NCBI GenBank assembly: GCA_030998225.1
Contig: JAPYXD010000701.1
Location: forward strand, 14,926,501 to 14,990,500
Reading direction: 5' to 3'
From: Diplolepis rosae
Lineage: Eukaryota > Arthropoda > Insecta > Hymenoptera > Diplolepididae
DNA: 64,000 nucleotides
In this document: positions 46,743 through 57,830 of the stretch, in pieces
Numbering within the stretch: the first letter of the stretch is position 1
How the letters are laid out: each line of letters begins with the position of its first letter
Position numbers and translations under genes: made by a program
The notes under the pieces: model-generated
The model's input: only the letters and a program-made list of their open reading frames with translations
The model's database searches: none
What the model was told of the DNA's origin: nothing

Positions 46743-48435
46743 CCTAAAGAAATGAAAGCTTTTACTCAATTTCTCTGTGTCAACCTCCACTTTTCACTGC
46801 TGTAAAACTATAAACCTATGAAAAGGAAGAATAATTACTAATTAAAAAACTGAACAGAAGGAACGCTTAATAATAAAGCGTTGACAACACAATTAAAGTT
46901 ATTATCTGACATGTTTGTATTCATGTCTTTGTCTTTTATCTTGACCCAATATTGAATTAGTTCAAATATCTTTGTATTGGCCTTGGGTCAGTTTCTTTAC
47001 ATTAAATTCATTAATTTATGGAAATTTTATTTAAAAAAAGGAAGCTAAAAACAAATCATATAGATAAAAAAGAATGCTAAAAAATAATTCATATAGATTA
47101 AAAAAATTGGGGGAGGGTGGTGTTTAAAGGCAAACGTTTCGGCCGCAAATGGGAGCCCTCTTCGGTGCCAAAAAAATTTTTTTCCAGGACTTAATGACTA
47201 GGCTGTAAACATGCAAGGAAGGTGGTGACAACACAATTAAACCTTTCCACCGTCACGATTTATTTAAGCCCGATCATTGGTTAGAATGAGATAGGAGTAA
47301 TTGTGTTCTGTTCTAACCAACGCTTCGAATTAAATAAATCCTGATTGAGTGAATTTACATCGTAGCTCTATTTATAAAAAAAATGAAATACGAGAAATCA
47401 TTGACGACTTTCGGCGTTTGCACTGTACTTATGAAAAGAAAGTTAGATAGTTTGTAGAGTAACTATCTAACTACACTGTAAAAAGGCTCGTTGAATCCCG
47501 ACAGTGGAGACTTAGTAATGGATACGTGAAAAATTATTGATTACGCTACCGACATGCCCGACGCATATCTGTAGATTTATACATTATGCAATGATCTTTA
47601 ATGATTATTATTAAGTTTGATATGCAAGTAGAAAAAATTCCAGATTGTCCGAATCAGAGGAAGACGAAGTTTTATCGCATAGGAAAAAAAGATGCTGAAA
47701 TTTATCGATTTCTAAGTTTGCAAAGCTGTGGGGGTGAGAAAAGCCTCCCTATAATTTTATCACATCATTTCAATGTCATCAGGTCTTTAAACCAATTTCA
47801 AAACACGGATTTATCATAAAATTGCCTGTAAGTAATGTTATTTTTGTATATTTAGTAATAATTAAATGTATCGATTAATAGGATGCTCGATTTCAAAGTG
47901 ATGGCAAAGGAGTAAAACAACTGCTTTGATAGATTTTATGCACCATATATACGTGTAGTTTTTGAGGAAGCATGGTGAACATAAACGGTTCCAGGGGGTT
48001 GTGAGTTCCATTGAGAGGACTAAAATAGCTCAGTTTCAAGTCAATATCACTTGCTCCAAAAAACAGCTTTATTGACACACTTCCTTTCAGTTCCATTTAA
48101 TCCAATTCAATGTTCACCTTACACTGAGAGACTCTTCGTTAGAGTAAATCATAAAAAAGATTTATATTTTAGTATAATATCGTTTCAAAATGAAGGAAAT
48201 AGGGTTTACGTATCAGAAATTATTATAGTGGTTTTAAGCGTCAAAGTTAATAGTTTCATTTGAATAAATGGGATATTTTTTCTACTAACTATTATATAAA
48301 ACCTACGAGAATTTGAAATTCACTATATTAAACTTTTCTAACGTGTGCAAAACAAATGCAAGAAAGAGGTGGTTTAATGCTGTGGAGAGGGGAGAAGTTT
48401 TAGTGGAAACAAGAACACAAATATTATTATGATAA
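46743..48435. other. AT-rich stretch with small repeat fragments
   Basis: Contains GACAACACAATTAAA twice (about 46885 and 47228), the 46-bp block shared with 33.8 kb (47126-47170) and a weak hairpin at about 47265-47345 (ATTGGTTAGAA against TTCTAACCAA). That hairpin resembles the apex of the foldback at 53.4-54.0 kb. No gene recognised. Confidence 0.5.
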
Positions 48436-48437
48436 TA

Positions 48438-48689
48438 CAGTCGGGATTCGTTTATCGGTACGACCCCGAATCGAATGGGTCTCGTTTATCAGGACACGGT
48501 AGGGGCTCCTACCTAATGGAGCTCGTTTGAGGGGAAGCGTTTGATTGGTCCGTGGAGTCAACCGCGGTCACCACTGTGTCATCGCAATTGGTTTACGCGC
48601 CACGTAGCTTTTCAATAGTGGGGGTAAGGGGAACGATCGAGCGTCTCGACATACGAGTCTTTAATGTTACGATAAACGAGTCCCGACTG
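48438..48689. mobile_element. Pogo-like MITE (252 bp)
   Basis: Termini CAGTCGGGATTCGTTTATCG and the near-complement (CAGTCGGGACTCGTTTATCG) are flanked by TA at 48436-48437 and 48690-48691. GC content is higher than the surroundings. No coding capacity. The ends differ from the pogo-like MITE at 10.2 kb, so it is a separate family. Confidence 0.88.
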
Positions 48690-48728
48690 TACCTTTTTCT
48701 GTTCAGATATATAAGTTACACAATGATA

Positions 48729-49491
48729 TTGGGAGTACAAATTAGTTTGGCCCGTTTTCAAAAGATTGCTCTGTCTGTTATGAATGTTTCATAGTGACAG
48801 CTGATTTCGGTGGCTTGTAGAAGCTTATGGTGACAACTATCCAACTGATAAATCATGTAGAGAATGGTTTCGACGTTTCAAGAATGGTGATTTTAGTGTT
48901 GAAAACAAGCCTCGCTGTGGGCAGCCAAAAAAATTCGAAGACAAAGAATTGGAGGCATTAATTGATGAAGATCCGAATCAAACGCAAGAAGAGCTTGCAG
49001 ATACATTGGTAGTGACTCAAATAGCAGGTTCCGTAGGATTGAAATCCATGGGAATGATTCAAAAGAAAGGCAATTAGGTTCCGTACGAGTTGAAGTCGAG
49101 AAACGCCGATTTTGCAGCATGTCAACAATCGATCCAATGTTGCAAAATCAGTGAAAATCTACTTGGAAATGCTGAAATGGGAGGTTTTACCCCACGCACC
49201 CTACTCTCCAGACGTTACTCCTTCCGACTATCAGTTGTTTTAGTCGATGGCACACGGCTTAGCTCATCAGCATTTCCGCTCTTATGAAGAAGTCAAAAAA
49301 TGGATCGATTCGTGGATCGCCTCAAAAGACGCATGACTTTTTCGAGATGGAATTCGAAAATTGCCTGAGAGATGGGAAAAAGTCGTAATTAGCGATGGAC
49401 AATACTTTAATTAATTTGTTCTTTCATTTTGGTTTGAAATAAATGCAGTTTTGATAACAAAAAAACGGACCGAATCAATTTGCGCTCCCAA
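48729..49491 (+). mobile_element. Mariner element with internal deletion (763 bp)
   Basis: Termini TTGGGAGTACAAATTAGTTT and (complement) TTGGGAGCGCAAATTGATTC are flanked by TA at 48727-48728 and 49492-49493. It lies 37 bp after the pogo-like MITE. About 0.5 kb of the mariner interior is missing. Confidence 0.9.
48810..49413 (+). pseudogene. Mariner transposase, deleted in the middle
   Basis: The N-terminal part reads VEAYGDNYPTDKSCREWF, RRFKNGDFSVENKPRCGQP and KFEDKELEALIDEDPNQTQE, followed by stops. After a deletion the C-terminal part begins near 49130: VAKSVKIYLEMLKWEVLPH, APYSPDVTPSDYQLF (third catalytic Asp), a stop, then SMAHGLAHQHFRSYEEVKKW and PERWEKVVISDGQYFN. First and second catalytic Asp are deleted. 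The C-terminus is close to that of the 2.8-kb mariner, but the termini differ. Confidence 0.9.
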
Positions 49492-49493
49492 TA

Positions 49494-50070
49494 CATTATT
49501 TGTAATCGCACGCTTGAATTAAAAATTTTATAATCGCTTTTGGATTCGAACCCTCTAACCTACCTGTATCTGCATAACTAAACGCATCCCTAACGCCTAA
49601 AGCCTTTCGGCTATTCTCGCTTGCCATATTCCGAAAGAAGTCTCGTTTATAAGTTACTGCTGAATTGGACAGACTTGGATCGAGTCTACGAAGCCAATCG
49701 GACAACGACGGAAGCACTCAAATGACATTTTGAAACGAATTATACGAAAAATCGAGAATGAATGATTCGATTTTTTCTACGCATCACTAAGTTTTTAGCA
49801 AGTTCTTATTCATAATATAAATTTCTCAAATATCCTTTCCAGGTTATAATATTCATTGCTCGACCCATTAGAATCATTTTTAGACGACTTAGTAATCATG
49901 ATATCATTTCTTCGTACTCTTAATTTTTCGAATGGAAATTCATAATATTTGGTATTTAAAATACTAATTTGTCTTCTACATGTTGTAAAGACTGTTATAA
50001 ATATATTGAATTTCGATGCCATGATATGAATAAGTCTAATAAAACCTCGGCTTTCACCATTTCTAAACAA
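49494..50070. other. AT-rich stretch holding a SINE-like remnant
   Basis: Apart from the tRNA-like block at 49540-49615 no gene or terminal repeat was recognised. Confidence 0.45.
49540..49615 (-). repeat. tRNA-derived SINE-like remnant
   Basis: On the minus strand a possible A box (AGGCTTTAGGCGTTAGGG) is followed about 50 bases later by a good B box, GGTTCGAATCC (49542-49552). No cloverleaf can be completed. Same box order and flanks (TTATAAAA after the B box) as the remnant at 25370-25460. Confidence 0.38.
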
Positions 50071-50072
50071 TA

Positions 50073-51280
50073 AGGTAAAAGCACCAATAGCCGGACATCT
50101 AAGGAAATGTCATTCAATTTTTTGTATTAATCGTTCTAAATGTGATGCGGAATCAAGAATTGCCGCGATTATTTTGATGTACATGTATGTGTCCTCCCTA
50201 CTATAACAAAAAGTCCAGAGTTGTGTTAAATCTGAATAATCCATTTTAATAATTCTCTTCATTAAATAATGCTCTGGAGCCAATTGTCGGACGAGAATAG
50301 TGAACTGATCCAATAGCCAGACAGCGCTGCACCAATACTCGGACAAGAGAATATTATAATTTGATTGATATGGATTTGATATTTTTTAAGCATAATAAAC
50401 ACTGGGATATATTTACGGAAACATTTTTTAGGTCTACACTTATAAAAAAAATATTGAAAAGATTTTACAAATGGAATTGTTAATGAACTTCATTCTGTTG
50501 AGGTCTATTGAATAAGTTTAATTTATTTTTCCAATTTTTTTTCTATGAACTTTGCTTTACATTTACATAATAAAATATTTATTTAATACTTCTGCTTCTT
50601 GTTTTTTTGCTGGTTTTTTGTTTTATTCTTCTTTCTCTCTTTTCAAAGATTTTTTCTTTTGATCCTGCTTTTGATTTTCCTTTAACGTGGCTTCTCTTTT
50701 TTCTTGCTGTTCCTGTTTTTTCTTTAATGCAGCTTCTTTTTTCTCTTTCTGTTCTTGTTTTTTTTTTTAGTGTAGCTTCTTTCTTCTCTGTCTCTTCCTG
50801 TTTCTTCCTCAAAAAGCAGTGCAATGTAACGCCGGACACGCGTTCGGTTATTAGGCAGAACGAATATTCATTGACCTAATAACCGGATTTAAAATATTTA
50901 ATTAAAGGAAAATGTTTTTTAATTTTGAAAAATATTATGGTTTATATAAAGCATTTGACTTTAGAGTAACACGTATTAGAATGACAAATGAAGGTAAATA
51001 TAAATGTTATTTGCTTAACAAAGACAACGCGTCAGTTAGATTATAGAGCAGATTTCGCTACATTTCGACTAGCCTTGTGCTTCAGTATAGAAATTTTGTT
51101 TTCTTGGCGAAGTTTTAATTTCTAATTCAACAAATTTTTCACTTTTTTAAAGTGTACGTTTCGGGGTTTTTATACAGTACACCAAACTAGCGATAAGTGA
51201 TTCATAAATTTCTAATTTTGAGAAAAATTCATGGCTCTGTCCGGCTATTGAGTACTGTCCGGCTATTGGTGCTTTTACCT
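50073..51280 (-). mobile_element. DNA transposon derivative with repeated subterminal motifs (1208 bp)
   Basis: Termini AGGTAAAAGCACCAATAGCC are inverted at both ends, flanked by TA (50071-50072, 51281-51282). The motif CCAATAGCCGGACA recurs inside: at 50085-50100, about 50309-50323 and 50330-50346 on the left, and twice on the right (51238-51271). This resembles multiple transposase-binding sites. The only long frame (50839-50579, minus) is Lys/Glu/Arg-rich. Confidence 0.82.
50579..50839 (-). pseudogene. Lys/Glu-rich coding remnant in the 50.1-51.3 kb element
   Basis: An 86-codon frame, strongly charged (LRKKQEETEKKEATLKKK..., REKRSCIKEKTGTARKK), repeats a loose 17-18 residue pattern. Such tails end the transposases of pogo/jerky-like (DDE_1) elements, which would fit the TA-flanked element, but no DDE motif is present. 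Low-complexity sequence, so its coding status is uncertain. The opposite-strand frame at 50607-50879 is its shadow. Confidence 0.4.
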
Positions 51281-51282
51281 TA

Positions 51283-51635
51283 AATCGCAATAATTTTGTA
51301 TGCAATATTTTACGTTTAATAAGATTTTTTCCATCAGCGCTACGACATACGTTCGAATTCTCTCTCTCTTATCATAAAATCACTTCCACCGTGTCTGTGA
51401 GACGTAAGAGAGAGTAAAGAATATCGGAAGCTCTAATCGGCTCGTTTACTATTCTTCCCCTGCTCCTGTAAAATCTTCGCTGGGACGCTAAGGTTCTTTT
51501 TCTCAGATCACGTCACAAATATTGCTATAGCAACCTATAATATTATTGATTCTATTATATTCATTCAGTTATAACCGGATGAATAAAATACACATCTCAT
51601 ATTGCTGTATCTATGCCAGAAATAAAGTGACGTTA
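51283..51635. other. No feature recognised
   Basis: Mixed-composition sequence with a CTCTCTCTC / GAGAGAG pair around 51360-51415. No gene seen. Confidence 0.4.
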
Positions 51636-51637
51636 AA

Positions 51638-52165
51638 TTAATCATAAATATGATTGTAACGGCCATTCCTTTCTATCAGTAGTATCAGTCCTATTTTATC
51701 GTTTTCTTTGGATATAACTTGGAAGTTTTCGCGAAAGTCCGAATAAGCGTTCCTTTGTACGTTTACAACAGCATTTCCAATGCATGCCGGAAATGCAGCT
51801 ACACTGTTTTCGTATTTTCTACTTCTCTCGATCTGGGCCACTTGTCGACCTAGATACGAAGCACTCGGAACGAAAGCAGTATAAGTCAATCCTATCAGTT
51901 ATTCAGTCTTCATCCCATCCACACCTCTGGCCCTTATATTCTGCAAACGGACAGCTGATAATGCGCTTCCGCTATTGGTATATTCGTACAAACTCAAGTA
52001 CACTTCCAACAAGATCTCTGATATTTTCAAAGAGCAGTAAAGCAACTTCTGTGTCCATTCTGGGGTCATGACTTAACTCAAGCTGGGTATTATATCCTAT
52101 TATACTTACACAGTATTGTAGATGCATGCATTAACGAACCAGGACTGTAGTCTTTACCTGTTTCC
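51638..52165 (-). pseudogene. Unidentified coding remnant
   Basis: Two protein-like stretches lie one after the other on the minus strand. The first (about 52160-52000) includes GYNTQLELSHDPRMDTEVAL and LFENIRDLVGSVLEFVRIYQ, then a stop, then CPFAEYKGQRCGW. The second (51889-51638) includes SASYLGRQVAQIERSRKYEN, SVAAFPACIGNAVVNVQRNA and NDKIGLILLIERNGRYNHIY, ending in a natural-looking stop. Composition and continuity look like one protein with a stop and a frameshift, or two exons. I do not recognise the family. Host gene, transposon or viral origin all remain open. Confidence 0.4.
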
Positions 52166-52700
52166 TCGATAATTCTTTTGAGTTAGGCTACGATCAAAGA
52201 AAAGTATTGCAAATTCTAATCTAAAAATAAATTATTTTGAAGTTTAACTACATCGACGTTTAACTGTTTGTATCCTTTATGATTGAAGAAAAAGTTAAGT
52301 TAATGAAAATTATACCGATACACTCAGAATTTTATACGTTCTTGTTTGTTTTAGTTCTCATGATAGATTGACTTCCCCCGATCGTTGAGACACCATGCCC
52401 GAACAATCTCACCGATAGAGATTTAAGTATATTTAGTTTCAAAAATATCAAAGTTAAGGTAATGATATTGTTACAAAATATTAAAATAACTCAATACGTA
52501 GTCGTCAGTGATGTCGATTAGGTTAATAACGGGCCAAGAGATTCATACCCTTCTTTGGCCAATACTAGTCCAACCATAACACAACACTCAATAATTTTCC
52601 GATCTGACATATAGATGGCACCACTGTTGTCAAATATATATGATTTCTGGATAGTACCAACATTTAAACGTTAAGTGTCAAAATTTCATGCCAATCTGAC
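52166..52700. other. AT-rich stretch upstream of a mariner
   Basis: No gene seen. The segment from about 52600 (CATATAGATGGCACCACTG) may be the 5' untranslated part of the following mariner; no terminal repeat was identified. Confidence 0.4.
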
Positions 52701-53375
52701 GTTTAGTTCAGAAGTTACAGAGGTTTTGGTGAAGCAACTTTTGTCATTTTCAAAACAATGGGTAAAAAAGAGTTTTGAGTGTTAATCAAACATTGTTTTT
52801 TAATGGGAAAAAATACAGTTGAAGCAAAACAGTGGCTTGATAGTCGTTATAGGAAGTCTGCACTAGGAAAATCAACAATCATCGACTGGTATGTCGAATT
52901 TAAACGTGGTCGTACAAACACTGATGACGCTTAACGCTCTGGTCGCCCAAAATCAGAAGTTGTTCCGGGAAACATAAAACAAAGTCCACAAAATAGATTT
53001 GGACGACAGTAAATTAAAGTTGCGTGAGGTACCTGACACCTTAAAGATATCAGAAGGTAGTGTGTTTACAATTTTGTACGAATCTTTGGGAATGCGTAAG
53101 TTGTTTTCGAAGTGGGTGCCACATTTGCTCAAAACCGACCAAAAACAACTAGGCGTCAAGGATTCAGAACGCGGTTTGGAGCTGTTCAAGCAAGGTGAAA
53201 AGGATTTTCTGCATCGGCATGTGACAATGGATGGAACATCGATCCACCACTACACACCTAAAACAAAAAGATCGTCAGCTGTGTGGACAACAGCTGATGA
53301 AAGCCGTCCAAAGCATGGTATTTTGTTTATCGTCTATCTTGAGAGAGGTAAAACCATTAACAGCGACTATTACAT

Positions 53376-53970
53376 CCCTAGCGAACTGGCTGAAGGTTAG
53401 GTTTACGCTGTAGAGTAAACTTAGAGTAAACCTAGTGTAAAGTAGCATTATAACTCATGAATGAGGCAAAATAAATAGTAAACATGTTTTTATCCTTATT
53501 CTACGTTATAAATAACGTTAACTGGTAATTGAAATATGCAATAATTTTATTTATTAACGCTAAAAATTAAAAAGCAATGCCTTTCATTAAAGGCAGTGCA
53601 GTGGTTCATTACTTTCCATGTCTTCACCGTCAGGATTGACTATTTGATAGAGTGAGACGAAAGTATAGTTGTGTCTCACTCCAACCAATGGTCAATTTTA
53701 ACTGTGGAGACGTTCCACAAAAAGTGAACCACTGCACTGCCTTCAATGACAGGTATTATGTTTTCTAATTTTTAGCGCTAATAAATAAAATTATTGCATA
53801 TTTCCATAACCAGTTAACGTTATTTTTAACGTAGAATAAGGATAAAAACATGTTAATTATTTATTTTGACTCATTCATGAGTTATAATGCTACTTTACGC
53901 TAGGTTTACCCTAGGTTTACGATAGGTTTACGCTACAGCGTGATCCTAGCGTTCAGCCAGTTCGCTAGGG
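53376..53970. mobile_element. Foldback element with ~250-bp arms, AT target duplication (595 bp)
   Basis: Ends CCCTAGCGAACTGGCTGAA mirrored at 53970. Arms run for about 250 bp with few differences, including TTTATCCTTATTCTACGTT and GGCAGTGCAGTGGTTCA. They surround an about 110-bp apex with GTGAGAC/GTCTCAC. Near the ends TAGGTTTACG/AGTAAACCTAG units are repeated three or four times. AT flanks at 53374-53375 and 53971-53972. The empty site (TACATGGCATGA) fits the mariner coding sequence. Confidence 0.9.
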
Positions 53971-54109
53971 ATGGCATGACTGGATCGATTAAGCGCATAA
54001 ATTAAGAAAAAACGGCCTCACATGCAAAAGAAACAAGTGCTGTTCCACCAGGACAATCAGGCCGTGTTCGCGAGCATAGGCGATAGCGGCCACTATACTT
54101 TGATCCTGT

Positions 54110-54620
54110 TTTGAGCTTACGCCAGATGGCGCCGAAGTATAATTTCTTAAACCTCACCCCGCTGACCACCGCACCGTAGTTGCATCACTAATGGCTGCTA
54201 ATGGTCACTAAAATGTGTTAAGATGCTAATGGATAGGAATAAACTTCGAGGTTTAATAAAACTATTTAAGTAATTATTATTAAGTGAGTATTCGAATCGC
54301 ATTGATAAACTTGCTTTTTGTGATTGCAGTTTTCTGATAAGTGCATCCTTACATACATGGAGTATTATTATTTCAATGTATATATTTGTAATTTTGGGAC
54401 GCTTGGGTGATCATCTCTATTTGTGTTTAGCCTGACAGTACTCTGCAATACACAATTAAAACTCCATGTATGTGAGGATGCACTCATCAGGAAACTGCAA
54501 TCACAAAAAGCAAGATTATCAATACGATTCGAATTTCCTGAATTATCTGAACATGATCTGAACATGATCTGAACAGTCATCTATTATCTTCTTTTAGGGT
54601 TTTGAGCTTACGCCAGATGG
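54110..54620. mobile_element. Insertion with direct flanking repeats and a hairpin
   Basis: GTTTTGAGCTTACGCCAGAT (followed by GGC) occurs at about 54113 and again at about 54598. Between them a hairpin at 54292-54538 has arms of about 72 bp. The left includes CTTTTTGTGATTGCAGTTT; the right is its complement with four or five changes. The loop is about 100 bp. The repeats could be a long target duplication or two copies of a dispersed element. Confidence 0.65.
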
Positions 54621-55007
54621 CTCTGAGGAAATCTATGTTGGGCCACCACTAAAGCATTACGCGGGCATGGCCTGAGGACAATGCACTGTGCCACAATACC
54701 ATGAAAACGATGGTCAAATTGAATGAATTAAGCTTCGAATTGCTTTTTCACCCACCATATTCTCCAGATCTGGCCCCCAGCGACTACTGGCTCTTTGCTG
54801 ACCTAAAAAAATTCTCCAGGGAAAGAGATTTGGCCGCAATGAAGATGTGATTGCGGAAACTGAGACCTATTTTGAGAGCAAAGACGAATTATTATTTTCT
54901 CGAAAAAACTGTGTTTTTCTTAGTTAGACCGAAAACTTATTAAGTGATGTTTTACTTGCTCAATTTTCTTCCCAGATTTGACCTAATATTTGAGGCCAAG
55001 CTATTAA

Positions 55008-55603
55008 GGGGTCATTCCAGTTTAACAACTTCGAAAGATCGATTTTTTTTTTGAATATTTTTTGAAAGTATATATATTCAAAAATATTGTGCGAAGGTGC
55101 TTTATATGGTGGAGATATCGCTGATTAAGCGTAGGTAAGATTTTTTTTACGATTTTTCATAAAAAACAACTTTAAACGCGTTCTTCTCGAAACAACGTTT
55201 TCAAACCTCTTGTTGATAAAATTTCCGAATTTACTGAACCGATCCTTATGAAATTTCTATCGCATATTCCTTACACTTATGCCTAAGACTCGAACCTACG
55301 AAACGTTAAAATTTCAAATTTTAATTTTCTTTCTTTGGCGACAAATGATGAAAAAAAAACTTTTTTTTCGAAAGATGTCCAAGATTTCATCAACAATGCA
55401 GACATATCTACTTTTGGAGGAGTCACGTTTACCTGCTGTTTTTATATAGAAAAAGTGTATATAAAAACAAAATAAAATTTTTTATGTAATTTATAAGTGT
55501 ATTCATCAAGTCCAACATTTTTATATCAATAATTATAATAGCAACCTCTAAAAAAATTCATAAAAATTGTTTTTTTTTCAAACGCCTAAACTAGAATGGC
55601 CCC
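55008..55603. mobile_element. TTAA-flanked MITE (596 bp), piggyBac-like target
   Basis: Ends GGGGTCATTCCAGTTTA and (complement) GGGGCCATTCTAGTTTA sit between TTAA at 55004-55007 and 55604-55607. TTAA duplication is characteristic of piggyBac-superfamily insertion (established), though the terminal GGGG differs from the usual CCC. No coding capacity. Confidence 0.75.
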
Positions 55604-56048
55604 TTAAAAGAATGTGGGAATCCCATAGTTCCTTTCTAGTTAAATTTCACTGAGGAGTTTTAGAATTATACAAATTAAATAGTTTAAAAATAAATTTCAC
55701 TCATTTAAAGAGTGATGATTCTCTTGCTAAAACGACTAAAATTTAGTAATATCTCACGACCCAATTTAATATTTAAAAAATTAATAGATAACATGTTAAA
55801 CTCATCTTATTTTGAGAGCAAGAGTAATAGAAAGCTCGAGTGGCTTTTACAATGAAACTAACACACATATATAAATATATATGTGTGTATATGTACGCAA
55901 ACATTGTTATATTGGATTTCCTATTCAGCCCTTCGCTTCTATTTGACGAATTCAAAAAAAGTGAGTCTTACAAGACTTTACATGTGCGATTGGTACTACT
56001 ATTTGCATGTAATTTCGAAAACATACATAAGATATACAGTGATATATA

Positions 56049-56472
56049 CAGGGTGCGTCACAAAATAACTTGGAAGAAATTACGTAGGTCCCAATTTGGG
56101 TCCTTTGCCCAAAATTAGATTTATTCACCTGTTAATTCCAACTAAACTCTAAAAATTACGAAGTGAATTTTTTTTATTTGGGAAAATTCATTCTGCATTA
56201 GCTATTTGACCATTTCTAGACTTTTTGGACCTTTTATTCTTAAAATTCAAATGGGCCCCAACAGAACAACTTGAAACATTGTCTCTGATGATAGAAAGTT
56301 GTGCTACATACAAATATTTAATAAAAAAGTGTTTTTGGTACTGATGGCTCGCAAATTGGGATCCAATGACTGAACCCACCAATAATTAGATTTTTTCAGC
56401 CTAATTTATTTTATGCAAAAAGTTTTTTCGAGTTAAAACTGTTGGGGTACCCAGCTTTTTAAGAAATCCTGT
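56049..56472. mobile_element. Possible decayed DNA element (424 bp)
   Basis: CAGGGTGCGTCACAAAATAA follows TA. The right side ends CCTGTA with a weak complement (CAGGATTTCTTAAAAAGCTG). CCCAATTTG blocks occur near both ends in opposite orientation. No coding region. The pairing is poor, so this is tentative. Confidence 0.35.
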
Positions 56473-57599
56473 AAATATCCATGTATCACATATGTGCATC
56501 TAGCGCCTGTGGATGCGTGACCCAAGTAGCATATTGGTAAGACACAGTTCGTACATCATGAACTCAAAGATTTCAGATACTTTCTTGGTTCGTAGATGTG
56601 AGAAGTTTCAAGGAACTAAATCGAAGTTGCATTTGTCGAACAAGTGATGTGTGAGTAATAATGCATAGTTCCTTGCTTGCTATATTCAAGGCGATAGGTT
56701 GATTTAAATTTTAAGGACTTCACTTTCTTTAAACTAGTTCATGGAATGATCAATATAGACTAGCATTTCAAGTTGTCAATAATAAAGATGATACCTGTTC
56801 ATAATTTAGTTTGGAACTCTATAAGCTTTAACTTTAGGGCTTGAGGGGGTCAAAAAAATTGTTAATATATGAAATTTTGTATTTTTAGGTTGAAAAACTC
56901 TTTATTTAATTCTGTATTGAATGTTGCTGACTTTTTTTTCAAAATAAAAAAATGAGAGCAGCTACTGATTAAAGGAGTTCCTAATATTCTAATCATCTAT
57001 TCAAAAATTTCTTTAGTTGCATGGAAAAATTAGAAGGTAGATTGAAAAAACAAACAATGAGTTTTCATGCTCTTTAAAAAAATCTAACCTTGTTGACTCA
57101 TGACGAAACGCAGAAAAATTATCATCTTAACCAAAACGCAGTCAATACTAAACTTTCTTTTTGGAAAAATTACATTGACTCAGAATGTTTAATAATTATT
57201 ATTAGAAATACCAGGTACGATGTACATAGAAACAAATTTTTTCCACTATAAGCATTCCTTTCACGATTTGGGAATTTAAACCTGAATATTTCTACAAGCA
57301 ACAAAATTTACGATTTAACATTGGAGTATTTAGAAATCCGAAGATGTAATTAAAATATAACTAAGTACAACACTGCAATAAAAAAAACACTTATTGTGTT
57401 ATAATCCAGTTAAGTTTACATTTTTAGGTTAGAAACAACGCGAGTCCTGATTCTCTTTACTGCTTTCGAATCTTACTATACGAAATCGGTAACAAAATTA
57501 ACAAATTAGTAACTTGAAAATTTTGTCAGTTTTAGAAAATTTCTAATTAAATGAAATCAAAATATTGATTGCATGATTGAGAGGTTGTAGAAATTTATA

Positions 57600-57830
57600 T
57601 AAATAAGAGATCCCCATAAAAATGGGTGAGGCGTTGCCCTCACGTGAACTTTCAACTTGGACAAATGTGGGTATCCGAGCCAGCCGAATCCTGAAAGGAA
57701 TGAAGAGAATGACCCGTTTTCTGTCTCTTTCTCTCCAATGATGTGCCTCTCTGGTTCTGCGCCTTCACGATCCTAACTCTTGTCGCGAGGACACCCGAGT
57801 TTTCCCGAATCAATGCGATAACTTGGGGTG
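57600..57830. promoter_or_regulatory. GC-richer island, possible exon or promoter
   Basis: About 230 bp clearly less AT-rich than the flanks (GGTGAGGCGTTGCCCTCACG, CTTCACGATCCTAACTCTTG, CGCGAGGACACCCGAG). There is no convincing frame or splice pair. Could be an untranslated exon, promoter or repeat. Confidence 0.22.

Larger units (their letters stand above)
52758..54930 (+). pseudogene. Mariner transposase interrupted by a foldback and a hairpin element
   Basis: ATG at 52758 opens MGKKEF, then LIKHCFLMGKNTVEAKQWLD and IIDWYVEFKRGRTNTDDA, a stop, and LKISEGSVFTILYESLGMRK. The first catalytic region reads VTMDGTSIHHYTPKT (normally DETW), so the Asp stays but its neighbours are changed. After ILFIVYLERGKTINSDYY the foldback (53376-53970) interrupts. 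The gene resumes as KKRPHMQKKQVLFHQDN at about 54015-54058. A further insertion of about 0.6 kb duplicates the DN region (second copy EDNALCHNTMKTMVKLNELS). PPYSPDLAPSDYWLFADLKK carries the third Asp. Terminal repeats were not found. The same family occurs widely in ants and wasps (recollection). Confidence 0.88.

Noticed and set aside
48552..48794. 80-codon frame
   Set aside because: Runs across the right end of the pogo-like MITE and the left end of the next mariner; not a single gene.
50607..50879. Phe/Ser/Leu-rich frame that looks like a membrane protein
   Set aside because: It is the antisense shadow of the Lys/Glu-rich frame on the other strand.
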